Below, in pieces: positions 10,194 through 23,803 of a stretch of DNA of 64,000 bases. The first letter of the stretch is position 1. Each line of letters begins with the position of its first letter. The notes under the pieces are model-generated. The model saw only the letters and a program-made list of their open reading frames with translations, did not search any database and was not told where the DNA came from. The DNA is from Marinicella algicola (GTDB lineage Bacteria; Pseudomonadota; Gammaproteobacteria; Xanthomonadales; Marinicellaceae). Position numbers and translations under genes: made by a program. The stretch is from contig NZ_JAQOMR010000001.1 in the NCBI RefSeq assembly GCF_028401385.1, positions 1,428,501 through 1,492,500 of the forward strand, read 5' to 3'.

Positions 10194-12023
10194 ATGTGCG
10201 GAATTGTCGGAATTGTCGGCTGCGAACCGGTCGCGGAACGCCTCGTAGACGCTCTGAAGCGGCTTGAATATCGCGGCTATGATTCCGCAGGCATCGCCGT
10301 AATCGAAAGCGATGGCGCGCTTTCCCGTCGCCGTGCGCCGGGAAAGCTTGAAAACCTGCGGACCCGTCTGGCCGAAGATCCCGTCGACGGCGTCACCGGC
10401 ATTGCCCACACCCGCTGGGCCACCCATGGCGTGCCCAACGAGATCAATGCCCACCCCCATATCGCCGGCGAAGTGGCGGTAGTCCACAACGGCATCATCG
10501 AAAACTTTGCCGAGCTGCGGAACGAGCTGTCTTCCGAAGGCGCCGTCTTCGAAACCGATACCGATACCGAGATCGTGGCGAAGCTGCTGGAGCGCTATCG
10601 CCATGAAGGCATGGCACCGCGCGACGCCGTTTTGGCGATGCTGCAGAAGGTGACCGGTGCGTTCGCGCTGGTGATCCTGTTTCAGGACCGGCCGGAAACG
10701 CTCTATGTCGCCCGCTACGGCCCGCCGCTTGCCATCGGTTACGGCGCGTCGGAAATGTATGTCGGTTCGGATGCGATTGCGCTGGCGCCTTTTGCGGATG
10801 GTATCTCCTATCTCGAAGACGGTGACATGGCGATTGTCGATCGCGATGGGGTCGAGTTCTGCGATTTTTCAGGACTTCCGGTCACCCGCAACCGTCAGCC
10901 GCTGCAGCTTTCCGCAATGCTGATCGACAAGGGCAACCACCGCCACTTCATGGAGAAGGAAATCTTCGACCAGCCCGAGGTGATTTCGCACACGCTTGGC
11001 CATTACTGCGATTTTGCCCACCAGCGCGCCCAGACGGATGACGATGGCATTGATTTCTCCAAGGTCTCGCGGCTTGCGATTGCCGCCTGCGGGACGGCTT
11101 ATCTGTCCGGTCTGATCGGCAAATACTGGATCGAGCGTTTTGCCCGGCTGCCGGTTGAAATTGATGTTGCATCGGAATTCCGTTACCGAGAAATGCCGCT
11201 GTCGTCAGACCAGCTTGCGCTGTTCATCTCTCAGTCCGGTGAGACCGCCGATACGCTGGCGTCGCTACGATATTGCAAGGCCAATGGTGTGAAAACCGGT
11301 GCGCTTGTGAATGTGACCGGCTCAACGATAGCGCGCGAGGCCGACGCGGTTTTCCCGATCCTGGCGGGGCCGGAAATTTCCGTGGCCTCAACCAAGGCGT
11401 TTACCTGCCAGCTGGCACTGATGGCGTCACTGGCGCTCAGGGCGGGCCGCGAACGCGGGACGCTGACGCTCGATGAAGAGCAGGCGCTGGTCCATCAATT
11501 GTCCGAAGTGCCGCGGCTGATGAACAAGGTGCTGCATTCCGTTCAGCCTCAGATCGAGCGGCTGGCGCGTGAGCTGTCGCGCTTTCATCATGTGCTCTAT
11601 CTCGGCCGCGGCACCAGCTATCCGCTGGCGCTGGAAGGCGCGCTGAAACTGAAGGAAATCACCTATATACATGCCGAAGGCTATGCGGCCGGAGAGCTGA
11701 AGCACGGGCCGATTGCGCTGATCGACGAAAACATGCCCGTCATCGTCATTGCGCCGCATGACCGTTTCTTCGAAAAAACGGTGTCGAACATGCAGGAAGT
11801 CGCCGCCCGCGATGGCCGTATCGTGTTCATCACAGACGAGGCGGGTGCTGCGGCATCCGATCTCAAAACCATGGAAACCATCGTGCTGCCGGATATGCCG
11901 GAATTTATTGCGCCGATGGTGTTCGCGCTTCCGATCCAGCTGCTGGCCTATCATACGGCCGTGTTTATGGGCACTGACGCCGACCAGCCGCGCAATCTGG
12001 CCAAGGCCGTGACCGTGGAGTGA
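10194..12023 (+). CDS. glmS: Glutamine-fructose-6-phosphate aminotransferase (isomerizing)
   Basis: First step of hexosamine synthesis: converts fructose-6-phosphate and glutamine to glucosamine-6-phosphate. It has 609 residues and is intact. MCGIVGIVG carries the N-terminal nucleophile Cys2 of the class II amidotransferase domain, and HTRWATHG lies near residue 65. Two SIS domains follow (SQSGETADTL near 347 and LGRGTSYPLALEGALKLKE near 470). The C-terminus AKAVTVE is the conserved end. It lies 24 nt after glmU, so the two are probably cotranscribed. I see no glmS ribozyme in the short gap. Confidence 0.97.
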   Translation: MCGIVGIVGCEPVAERLVDALKRLEYRGYDSAGIAVIESDGALSRRRAPGKLENLRTRLAEDPVDGVTGIAHTRWATHGVPNEINAHPHIAGEVAVVHNGIIENFAELRNELSSEGAVFETDTDTEIVAKLLERYRHEGMAPRDAVLAMLQKVTGAFALVILFQDRPETLYVARYGPPLAIGYGASEMYVGSDAIALAPFADGISYLEDGDMAIVDRDGVEFCDFSGLPVTRNRQPLQLSAMLIDKGNHRHFMEKEIFDQPEVISHTLGHYCDFAHQRAQTDDDGIDFSKVSRLAIAACGTAYLSGLIGKYWIERFARLPVEIDVASEFRYREMPLSSDQLALFISQSGETADTLASLRYCKANGVKTGALVNVTGSTIAREADAVFPILAGPEISVASTKAFTCQLALMASLALRAGRERGTLTLDEEQALVHQLSEVPRLMNKVLHSVQPQIERLARELSRFHHVLYLGRGTSYPLALEGALKLKEITYIHAEGYAAGELKHGPIALIDENMPVIVIAPHDRFFEKTVSNMQEVAARDGRIVFITDEAGAAASDLKTMETIVLPDMPEFIAPMVFALPIQLLAYHTAVFMGTDADQPRNLAKAVTVE

Positions 12024-12083
12024 GGCAGATCAGGCCTGGCCGCTGATGAGCGTGATAGTCTGTGCTGAAGGGAGGATCAAACA

Positions 12084-12584
12084 ATGATAATTCGTCGCGA
12101 ACGCCCCGGTGATGTCAGCGCCGTCGACACGCTCGTTCGGCGTGCCTTCGATGGTCACCCCTATAGCGATGGCAGCGAGCCGGATATCATACGGCGACTT
12201 AGAAAGGCCGGCGCATTGTCGCTTTCGCTGGTGGCGGAAGAGGGCGGGCGGGTTGTCGGTCAAGTCGCCTTTTCGCCGGTGGGTTTTTCAGGTGGTGCCG
12301 CCGACTGGTTCGGTGTCGGCCCGGTCGGCGTCGATCCCGATCACCAAAGGAAGGGTATCGGCTCGGCGTTGATGATCGGCGGCATAGAGCTTTTGAAGGA
12401 TGATGGCGCGAAGGGCGCAATACTGGTCGGTGATCTCGGTTTTTATGCTCGGTTCGGCTTTCGGACGGAGGACGGCGTTTCACACGAGGGCGTTCCGCCG
12501 GAAAACCTGCTTCTGTTGCCGTTTGACGATGAGATGCCGTCCGGCGAGGTTGCCTTTCACCGCGCCTTTTTCGGCGAGATCTGA
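12084..12584 (+). CDS. GNAT family N-acetyltransferase
   Basis: A 166-residue protein with the YhbS-like GNAT fold. The acetyl-CoA binding motif V-DPDHQRKGIGSALM lies near residues 87-102, and LGDLGFYARFGFR near 122-135 is the usual C-terminal beta strand-alpha helix block. Acceptor unknown. ATG 12084 has GGGAGG upstream. It is convergent with recG, with only 6 nt between the stops. Confidence 0.87.
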   Translation: MIIRRERPGDVSAVDTLVRRAFDGHPYSDGSEPDIIRRLRKAGALSLSLVAEEGGRVVGQVAFSPVGFSGGAADWFGVGPVGVDPDHQRKGIGSALMIGGIELLKDDGAKGAILVGDLGFYARFGFRTEDGVSHEGVPPENLLLLPFDDEMPSGEVAFHRAFFGEI

Positions 12585-12590
12585 AACGGC

Positions 12591-14689
12591 CTATCCGGCA
12601 TTTAGATAACGGATCGCCTCATCGCGCCGGAAAAGATAGAGCAGCATGCGCAGCGCCGTGCCGCGCTCGCCGGCAAGCTCGGGGTCGCGGTTGACGATAT
12701 AAGCCGCGTCCTTGCGGGCAAGCGCCAGAATATCGCTATGGGCCTCCAGATTGGCAAAGTGGAAGCCCGGCATGCCGGACTGGCGTGTGCCCAGCAACTC
12801 GCCTTCGCCGCGCAGCCTGAGATCTTCTTCCGCAATCGTGAACCCGTCATTGCTGTCGCGCAGCACCGAAAGCCGCGCCCTTCCGGTTTCAGAAAGCGGC
12901 CCCTTGTAAAGCAGAATGCAGGATGAGGCCTCGCTTCCGCGGCCGACACGGCCGCGCAACTGGTGAAGCTGGGCGAGGCCAAAACGCTCGGCATGCTCGA
13001 TCACAATGATCGTTGCATCGGGCACGTCAACACCGACTTCCACCACCGTGGTTGCCACCAGAAGTCGGGTTTCGCCGCTCTTGAAGGCCTCCATCGCGGC
13101 TTCCTTGTCTGCAGACGACATCCGGCCGTGGACCAGGCCGACATTCTCAGGCCCCAGCGCCTTTGCCAGCGTTTCCCGTCTTTCCTCGGTGGATACAAGG
13201 TCGACGGCTTCCGACTCCTCAACCAGCGGGCAGATCCAGTAGGCTTTTTTCCTTCGCCAAGCGCCTGTCGCAGCCGGCCGACGACATCGCCGATCCGCTC
13301 CGTCGGAATCGTCACCGTCTGTATCGGCTTACGGCCAGCCGGTTTCTCAGTAAGATTCGACACATCCATATCGCCGAAGGCGGCGAGTACCAGCGTGCGC
13401 GGGATCGGCGTTGCCGTCATCACCAGAAGATGCGGCGACATGCCCTTGGCGGTCAGTTTCAGCCGCTGGTGTACGCCGAAGCGATGCTGCTCGTCGACAA
13501 TCGCCAGCCGTAGATCACGATAGGCGACATTGTCCTGAAACAATGCGTGGGTGCCGATGACGATCCGCGCCGTGCCATCTGCGATCTGTTCCTCGATGAT
13601 ACGGCGGTCGCGCGCCCTGGTCTTGCCTGTCAGAAGCTTGACGGCGATGCCGGCCTTTTCCGCAAGTGCTGCAATGCCCTCATAATGCTGGCGCGCCAGA
13701 ATTTCAGTCGGCGCCATCAGTACCGCCTGGCCGCCATCTTCGACGACCGCCAGCATTGCCATCAGGCCGACGACCGTCTTGCCGGAGCCGACATCGCCCT
13801 GAAGCATGCGCAGCATTCGGGTTTCCTGGCCCATGTCGCCCAGAATGGCGGATATGGCCTCATTCTGTCCGGCTGTCAGCGCAAAGGGCAGGGCGGAAAG
13901 CACCTTCCCCGACAACGCGCCTGTCGGGTGTACCGGCCGTCCCTTGGTCCGTCGCATCCGGCTTCTGACAAGGGCGAGCGAAAGCTGCCCGGCCAGAATC
14001 TCGTCATAGGCAAGCCTGCGTCTTGCCGGTGCCTGCGGGTCCAGATCGGTCTCGTCACGCGGATTATGCAGGGAAAGAAGCGCATCTTTAAGTGGCGGAA
14101 AGCCTTGCCGCCGAACGATCTCGGTATCGATCCATTCGGGAAAGGCCGGAAGCCGCTCACTGGCGCTTTCGACCGCCCGGCGCAGCACTTTTGGCGAAAG
14201 CCCGGCGGTCATCGGATAGACGGGTTCGCAGTCCGGCAGTGTATCGGCCTTGTCGGCGGTCACCATGTAATCGGGATGCACCATGGACGGGCGGCCATTG
14301 AACCACTCGGCGCGGCCACTCACCAGAACCGTCTCGCCGACGGGTAGTGCGCGTTCCAGCCAGTCGGCCTTGGCGCGGAAGAAGGTCAGTGTCAGTTCAC
14401 CGGTATCATCATGCACAAAGACGCGATAGGGCGCGCTGGAACGGGCAGGCGCCGGCTGGTGCCGATCAACGCGGCCTTCAACCGTGACAATCATGCCCTC
14501 CGGCAAATGGGCGATACCCGGCCTCAGCCGCCGGTCGATGATGGAGGACGGTGTATGAAACACCAGATCGATCACACGCGCTTCGTCCTCGCGGCCTGTC
14601 AGGCGGGCGAGCACTTTTTCAAGCTTCGGCCCTATCCCCGAAAGCGAGGTGACGGGCGCGAACAATGGATCGAGCAAAGCCGGGCGCAT
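12591..14689 (-). CDS. recG: ATP-dependent DNA helicase RecG
   Basis: Branch-migrating helicase that rescues stalled replication forks. An N-terminal wedge/OB domain (MIVTVEGRVDRHQ near 66) is followed by Walker A GDVGSGKTVVG near 298, the Walker B box DEQH near 399, and the helicase C half with VGVDVPDATIIVIEHAERFG and QLRGRVGRG. The start MRPALLDPLFAPVTSL at ATG 14689 fits rhizobial RecG; the frame is open further up to 14761. It breaks at T6 13245-13250 (plus strand); T7 restores GEGKKAYWICPLVEES. The repaired length, about 699 residues, is normal. Divergent from sdhE. Confidence 0.95.
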
Positions 14690-14782
14690 TATTTCCAATT
14701 GGACCCAACGAAGCGCTTTGGCAAGGCTGACAACGGCGAAACGAGCGGTTATAGAGACCAATCAACAAAGAAGGTTTTGGAA

Positions 14783-15085
14783 ATGACCGGTTTGAAACGC
14801 TCGAGCGCCGACCTCGATCCCCGCCGCCGGCGGATCCTGTTTCGCTGCTGGCACCGCGGTATCCGCGAGATGGATCTGATCCTCGGTCAGTTCGCCGAGG
14901 AAAACCTCGCCGATATGGAAGACGATACGCTCGATGCTTTCGAAATGATCATGGCGGCGGAAGACAATGATCTGATCAAATGGATCAACGGCGCAGAACC
15001 GGTGCCCGATCATCTGCGTATTCCGCTTTTTGACAGTATCTGCGCTTACAAGCCGGATTTCGACCCGGTCGAAAACGACAGATGA
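14783..15085 (+). CDS. sdhE: Succinate dehydrogenase assembly factor SdhE (FAD assembly factor)
   Basis: A small cytosolic protein, 100 residues, that helps attach FAD covalently to SdhA. The hallmark RGxxEMD appears as RGIREMDLIL near residue 28, with DLIKWINGAEPVP near 65. The true start is ATG 14783, not the much longer upstream opening of the frame, which runs antisense to recG. In rhizobia this gene usually lies between recG and mfd, as it does here. mfd starts 14 nt downstream. Confidence 0.92.
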   Translation: MTGLKRSSADLDPRRRRILFRCWHRGIREMDLILGQFAEENLADMEDDTLDAFEMIMAAEDNDLIKWINGAEPVPDHLRIPLFDSICAYKPDFDPVENDR

Positions 15086-15099
15086 AGATTTAAAAACAC

Positions 15100-18605
<3,506 letters not shown>

Positions 18606-18665
18606 CCGGCTGCTGCCCCTCCTTGGTGCACGGCTGCGTTCCGGGCTTGCGAACGCTGGACTTAT

Positions 18666-18687
18666 GATATAAACATATCTTTATATC
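18666..18687. promoter_or_regulatory. Perfect palindrome, candidate operator of the ArsR-methyltransferase/metF operon
   Basis: GATATAAA, six bases (CATATC), then TTTATATC: perfect 8-bp arms, ending 19 nt before the ATG of the ArsR-type regulator. The position overlaps where the promoter should lie. ArsR-family repressors bind such AT-rich dyads as dimers, so autoregulation by the downstream gene is the simple inference. Confidence 0.65.
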
Positions 18688-18706
18688 TTGATGAAGGCGG
18701 AGCAAA

Positions 18707-19711
18707 ATGACGAAGCTTGATCTCGACGATCTGGTCGATGTCCTGAAGGCGGTTGGCGAACCAACGCGGCTCAGGCTTATTGCGCTGCTTTCGTCCGGTG
18801 ACCTCACCGTAACTGATCTGACCGACATTCTCGGACAATCCCAGCCCCGCATTTCCCGTCATCTGAAGCTTCTCGCTGAGGCTGGCCTGATTGACCGCTA
18901 TCAGGAAGGGGCGTGGGCCTATTTTCGGCTGAAGGAGGAGGGCGCACCTGCGCGTCTCGTCCGTGAGCTCCTGGAGAGCGCTTCCGAGAGCGATTCGGCG
19001 TTCAGCCGCGATGCCGCGCGCCTTGCAGCCGTCAAACAGGCGCGCTCAGAAAAGGCGCTTGCCTACTTCGCCGCGCATGCCGGTGAGTGGGACGAGATGC
19101 GGCGGCTGCATATTTCCGAGGCCGAGGTTGAACGATGCCTTGTTTCACTCATCGGCGAAAAGCGGGTCGAGAGCATTCTCGATCTCGGGACCGGCACGGG
19201 CCGCATGCTTCTGCTGCTGAGAGACCTTTATCGCCGTGCTGTCGGTGTTGACGCCAGCCGCGACATGCTGGCTGTCGCCCGTGCCAATCTGGATGCCGAA
19301 GGGGTGACGAAGGCTGCGGTTCGACTTGGCGATATTTTGAACCTGCCGCTTGAAAGCGAGGACTTCGATCTGGTGATCATCCATCAGGTTCTTCACTTTC
19401 TCGAGCACCCCGAACGCGCGATAGCTGAAGCCACTCGGGTCATGCGGCCGGGCGGTCGTCTTGTGGTGGTTGATCTTGCCTCCCACGATCTTGAATATCT
19501 GCGGGCCGAGCATGCTCATCTGCGGCTTGGTTTTTCCCATGCGGCGATGTCGGACTGGATGACGGCTGCGGGCCTGGATGTCGAGCGGGTGGTGGATTTG
19601 CCGTTCGCCGGTGCCGAAGGCCGGTCGCTGACGGTGACCGTCTGGCTTGGGCGCGACCGGCGCATCCTGATGGCGTCCGAAACCGAAACACATTATGCGA
19701 GGAGTGTCTGA
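18707..19711 (+). CDS. ArsR-type HTH regulator fused to SAM-dependent methyltransferase
   Basis: 334 residues. Residues 1-90 form an ArsR winged helix (LKAVGEPTRLRLIALLSSGDLTVTDL, then SQPRISRHLKLLAEAGL). Residues from about 140 form a class I methyltransferase with ILDLGTGTGRMLLLL near 158 and RPGGRLVVVDLA near 246. The stop is 3 nt before the metF start, so the two are cotranscribed. The fusion next to metF suggests a sensor of S-adenosylmethionine or S-adenosylhomocysteine that controls the methyl cycle. That role is inference; an enzyme with regulatory activity is also possible. RBS is AAGGCGGAG before ATG 18707. Confidence 0.85.
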   Translation: MTKLDLDDLVDVLKAVGEPTRLRLIALLSSGDLTVTDLTDILGQSQPRISRHLKLLAEAGLIDRYQEGAWAYFRLKEEGAPARLVRELLESASESDSAFSRDAARLAAVKQARSEKALAYFAAHAGEWDEMRRLHISEAEVERCLVSLIGEKRVESILDLGTGTGRMLLLLRDLYRRAVGVDASRDMLAVARANLDAEGVTKAAVRLGDILNLPLESEDFDLVIIHQVLHFLEHPERAIAEATRVMRPGGRLVVVDLASHDLEYLRAEHAHLRLGFSHAAMSDWMTAAGLDVERVVDLPFAGAEGRSLTVTVWLGRDRRILMASETETHYARSV

Positions 19712-19714
19712 ACC

Positions 19715-20661
19715 ATGTCCGACAGTAACCTGCCGCGTGGCGACGCGCCCGAAATCGGCTTTTCTTTCGAGTTTTTCCGCCCAAGAGTGCCGATGCGGAA
19801 GCCAACTGGTGGCGGTCCGTGGAAGCTCTGCGCGCCTATGCCCCCGATTTCGTATCGGTAACCTATGGTGCTGGTGCAACCAGCCAGGTGCCCACCTATG
19901 CCGCCGTCAAGCGGCTGGTGGATGAGACCGATCTGGTGACAGCGTCGCATCTGACCGTTGTCAAAGCCACCTGCGGAGAAGTGGATGATGTGGTCCGCCG
20001 TTTTCGCGATTCCGGCATTCGCCGTTTCGTGGCGCTGCGCGGAGATCCGCCGGATGGCATCGGCTCGGCCTACCGCCCGTATCCGGGTGGTTATGCCAAT
20101 GCGGCCGCTCTGGTTTCTGCGCTGAAGGCGATCGACGATTTCGATATCTCCGTGTCCGCCTATCCGGAAAAACATCCCGAAAGTGTCGATCGCAGCGCGG
20201 ATATCGCCATGCTCAAGGCCAAGGCCGAGAATGGCGCCGACCGAGCCTTGACCCAGTTCTTCTTCGACAATGATGTGTTCGAGGATTATCTGAACGCTGT
20301 GCGCGGTGCAGGGATTACCCTTCCTGTTGTGCCGGGAATCATGCCGATCCAGAACCTCAAGCAGCTGAAAAATTTCGCCCGCATGTGCGGTGCGAGTATC
20401 CCGGCTGCCGTTGAGCAGCGGTTCGACGGGCTGGACGATGATCCCGATGGCCGGTTCGAAGTGGCAGCCGATATTGCGGCCGAACAGGTGCTCGACCTGC
20501 TACGTCGCGGCGTTTCGGAATTTCATTTCTATACGATGAATCGGTCCAAATTGCAGATCGCCGTTTTCGACCGTCTGGGCATCAAACCTGCAAAAAGCAG
20601 CGTCAAGACGTCGGGCACGGTTATCGGTGGTGGCGACGGGACGCTGCTGCGCGCCGGATGA
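19715..20661 (+). CDS. metF: 5,10-methylenetetrahydrofolate reductase
   Basis: Reduces methylene-THF to methyl-THF, the methyl donor for methionine synthesis. It begins MSDSNLPRGDAPEIGFSFEF. FVSVTYGAGATS near residue 47, FVALRGDPP near 105 and FFFDND near 178 are family blocks of the FAD-binding TIM barrel, and FHFYTMNR near the end is the conserved C-terminal motif. The frame breaks at CC 19777-19778; CCC restores FEFFPPKSADAEANWW. Repaired length is about 315 residues. Second gene of the ArsR-MT operon, with only 3 nt between stop and start. Confidence 0.95.
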
Positions 20662-20678
20662 AGGAACGGAAAACGCTT

Positions 20679-20720
20679 GGAGCGCGGTACGGTCTGACGG
20701 GTCAGATGGTGCCGCGCTCC
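20679..20720 (+). terminator. Long stem-loop downstream of metF
   Basis: Outer arms GGAGCGCGGTAC and GTGCCGCGCTCC (12 bp, one G-U pair) enclose an inner dyad TCTGAC/GTCAGA. No T run follows on the plus strand, so it may be a 3' RNA-stability element instead of a classical terminator. It lies between metF and the convergent ABC-F gene. Confidence 0.5.
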
Positions 20721-20823
20721 TTGCTGTGTTCACGATCAGTGCCGTTAGCTGAAGCGACCTATCGCGCCAGCTCATCGGGCATACCAAGATAGTTTCTTGG
20801 TCGTTTTCAGGGCATGCGGGCGC

Positions 20824-22711
20824 TTACGCGCCCATTGCGCGCTCGTATTTGGCGGAAAGTTCCAGCCATTGCTCTTCGACCTTGGCAAGCTCTGCCGCGG
20901 CATTGGCGCGGGCCTGGATCATCACCTTGGCCTTCTCCGGTGATCTCTCATAGAGCTTCGGATCGGCGAGATCGACATCGAGCTTTGCGATGATCTGCTC
21001 GATTCTGGCGGTTTTCTTTTCCGCCCTGTCGATTTCTTTCTTGAGCGGGGCAAACGTAGCGCGGCGGTCGGCAGCGCTTTTGCGTTGCTCTGTCTTCGAG
21101 CGTTGATCTTCGCCGGGAGCGGTTTCTGTTTTGGACGATCTCTGCTTGCCGCCCTGTATGATCAGCGAACGATAGTCCTCCATGTCGCCATCATAGCTCT
21201 TGACGGTTCCACCATGCACCAGCCACAGCCGGTCGACCGTCGCCTCGATCAGGTAGCGGTCATGCGCGATCAGGATCACAGCGCCGGGGAAATCGTTGAG
21301 CGCGGTGATCAGCGCACGGCGGCTGTCGATATCAAGGTGGTTGGTCGGCTCGTCGAGGATCAGCAGGTTGGGCGCGTGAAAGGCTGCAAGCCCCATCAGC
21401 AGCCGCGCCTTTTCGCCGCCTGACAGGTCTTTGGCCAGCGTGTCCATTTTTGTGTGGCCAGGCCCATCTGCGCGACGCGGGCGCGAACCTTGGCCTCAGA
21501 TGCTGCCGGCATCAGCTTGCGGACGTGATCCACTGCCGTTTCGTCGAGAACGAGATCATCAATCTGGTGCTGGGCGAAAAAGCCGGTCGAAAGGCTTGGC
21601 GCCAGCTTCAGTGTGCCGCTTTGCGGCTTCAGCCGGCCGGAAATGAACTTGGCAAAGGTGGATTTGCCGTTGCCGTTTGCACCCAGGAGGGCAATGCGGT
21701 CGTCATTGTCGATCCTCAGATTGAGATCCGAAAGGATCGGCTTTTCGGGTTCATAGCCGACAACGCCGTCTTCGATGGCAATGATGGGGAGGCGGGCTGC
21801 TTTTCCGGTTCCGGAAATGTGAAGCCCTGAACATGGTCCTCGATCACGGCTGCGACAGTGCCCATGCGTTCCAGCGCCTTGACCCGGCTCTGGGCCTGGC
21901 GCGCCTTGGAGGCCTTGGCCTTGAAGCGGTCGACGAAGCTCTGAAGATGCTTGCGTTGTGCTTCGTTCTTGATGCGCGCTTTCGTCTGCAGCTCGTCGGC
22001 TGCCGCCTTCTGGCGCTCGAACTGGTCGTAGGAGCCGCGATAGAAGGTCAGCTTCTGCTGGTCGAGGTGGATAATGGCGTTGGCGGCCGTGTTCAGAAGG
22101 TCGCGGTCATGCGAGATGATGATGACGCTGTAGGGATAGCGGCGGATATAGTCTTCCAGCCACATCGTACCTTCGAGGTCGAGATAGTTGGTCGGTTCGT
22201 CTAGCAGCAGCAAATCGGGCTCGGAAAACAGTACGGCGGCCAGTGCGACGCGCATGCGCCAGCCGCCGGAAAACGACGAGGCCGGACGCTTCTGCGCTGC
22301 CTCATCGAAGCCAAGGCCGGAGAGAATGCCCGCCGCGCGCGCCTCAGCCGAGTGGGCGTCGATGTCGACAAGCCGGGTCTGGATTTCGGCGATCCGGTGC
22401 GGGTCTGTGGCCGTTTCCGCCTCCGCCATCAGCGCGGCGCGTTCTTTGTCGGCAGCCAGCACGATGTCGATCAGCGGATCTTCGGTGCCCGGCGCCTCCT
22501 GCGCGACCTGGCCGATACGGGCCTGTTTCGGCAGCGATACAGAGCCGGTTTCAGGCGAAAGCGTGCCGGTGAGAACGCGGAACAGGGTGGATTTGCCAGC
22601 GCCATTGCGGCCGACAAGCCCCGCCTTCATCCCATCGGGAATGGAAACGGAGGCGTGTTCGATGAGCAGGCGCCCGGCAACGCGGACGGAAAGGTCGGAT
22701 ATGGAAATCAT
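20824..22711 (-). CDS. ABC-F family ATP-binding protein (Uup/YheS-like)
   Basis: A soluble protein of about 629 residues with two ABC domains and no membrane part, as in ribosome-associated ABC-F translation factors. Domain 1 has Walker A GRNGAGKST near 37, signature FSGGWRMR and Walker B LLLLDEPTNYLDL. Domain 2 has GANGNGKST (in the repaired frame), LSGGEKAR and LLILDEPTNHLDI. A charged coiled tail follows. Two breaks: TTTT 21801-21804 (five expected) and TTTTT 21447-21451 (six expected), both plus strand. The start is ATG 22711 (MISISDLSVRV); the open frame up to 23032 overlaps the DinB gene and is not used. Confidence 0.92.
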
Positions 22712-22755
22712 GGATGCGGTTTTGTCCGAAACCGCGCCGTTTGGCAAGCGCTCCG

Positions 22756-23274
22756 TCAGCGATCGGCGAAGGGACGACCGGTTTCTGTTCGCAGGAAGTA
22801 AATCAGGTCGAGCGCGAGCGACGAATACCCCAGCATGGTCAGCATGGCGTGCACCTGGCCGCGATGATGGGTCTGGTGGTTGAAGAGGTGCGCGAGCGTG
22901 GTCTGGAGACAGTCCGTATGGGGCTCGGGCGGATTGCCGCGTGTGTAGGAAACCCGGCCCTGCAGCTTGTTCTCGTCCATAGCTTCGATGAATGCCGAGA
23001 TCTCGCGATCCTGCTCGGTGCGGGCGAGGCACAGTTCGGAAAAGTCGTCGTGGAGGATGGTATCAAGCCTGACCGGGCCGGTTGCAGCGCCTGCGAACCG
23101 GGTCATCCAGACACGGTCGGCGTAAAGCACATGGTTGAGCGTGCCGTGAATGGATCGGAAGAAAACGCCAAGATCGCGCTTGCGTTCGTCATCCGAAATA
23201 TTGGCAGCTTCGTCCAGGATCTGTGCATTGGCCCAGGCATTGTAGGCGGCAAACATACGATAGTGCTGCAACAT
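22756..23274 (-). CDS. DinB family protein
   Basis: 172 residues of the DinB/YfiT four-helix bundle. The N-terminus (YRMFAAYNAWANAQILDEA) and HLFNHQTHHRGQVHAML near residues 130-146 are the family hallmarks; three histidines (one near 48 in the HGTLNHVL region and two in the HQTHH block) can bind a metal. Possible roles are metal-dependent thiol transfer or unknown; no partner is evident. It lies 44 nt upstream of the ABC-F gene on the same strand. Confidence 0.9.
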   Translation of the reverse strand: MLQHYRMFAAYNAWANAQILDEAANISDDERKRDLGVFFRSIHGTLNHVLYADRVWMTRFAGAATGPVRLDTILHDDFSELCLARTEQDREISAFIEAMDENKLQGRVSYTRGNPPEPHTDCLQTTLAHLFNHQTHHRGQVHAMLTMLGYSSLALDLIYFLRTETGRPFADR

Positions 23275-23372
23275 GCGGAATTCTCTTCAAGACGTGAAAC
23301 CGTAAGATCAATGTTAGAGCAGATGCGCCTGACAGCCTCATGAATTATTGTGATGGCGGCCATCAGCCTGCC

Positions 23373-23726
23373 TTATGCCACCGCTTTTCGCCGGCCTTTC
23401 TCACGTTCCAGAATGCGCCCCGCATCGAGTTTCGCGATTGGCAGGCCGCCCGGTATTTCCCCGGCGAGCTGAAGTGACAGATACCGCCCGCAGCATACCC
23501 GCAGGAACGATGTGAAATTGCCGCTGTCGTGGCCGGCTTCGATGGCTTCATGAAATAGCTTTGCAATCAGCTGCGTGGTGTTCAAGCCGTCGCGCGCGCT
23601 GATATCGGCGAGCACGTGCCAGAAGAAGTTTTCCAGCCTGACGCTGGTTACCATGCCGTCAATGCGGATCGAACGGGTGGTGCTGTCCCACTGCTCCGGA
23701 TCGGCCTCGATAAACAGTCTGCACAT
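23373..23726 (-). CDS. Ribbon-helix-helix domain protein
   Basis: 117 residues. RIDGMVTSVRLENFFWHVLADISARDG near residues 20-46 is the single RHH DNA-binding-like domain often found alone in alphaproteobacteria. The start is ATG 23726, preceded by GGAGGAGATT; the longer frame to 23969 overlaps the next gene. The C-terminus is basic (EREKGRRKAVA). Function unknown; a small transcription factor is plausible. Confidence 0.8.
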   Translation of the reverse strand: MCRLFIEADPEQWDSTTRSIRIDGMVTSVRLENFFWHVLADISARDGLNTTQLIAKLFHEAIEAGHDSGNFTSFLRVCCGRYLSLQLAGEIPGGLPIAKLDAGRILEREKGRRKAVA

Positions 23727-23803
23727 AATCTCCTCCCTGTTCTCCCGGAGGCAGTATAGCCCGGCGCGGGCAGAAACGGTAGCGCCTACGCCGGGATGAC
23801 GGT

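Noticed and set aside
14411..14782. Long upstream extension of the sdhE frame
   Set aside because: It runs antisense to recG coding sequence; SdhE proteins are about 90-100 residues and begin at ATG 14783.
22712..23032. N-terminal extension of the ABC-F frame
   Set aside because: It overlaps the DinB gene in another frame and has no family similarity; MISISDLSVRV at 22711 is the normal start.
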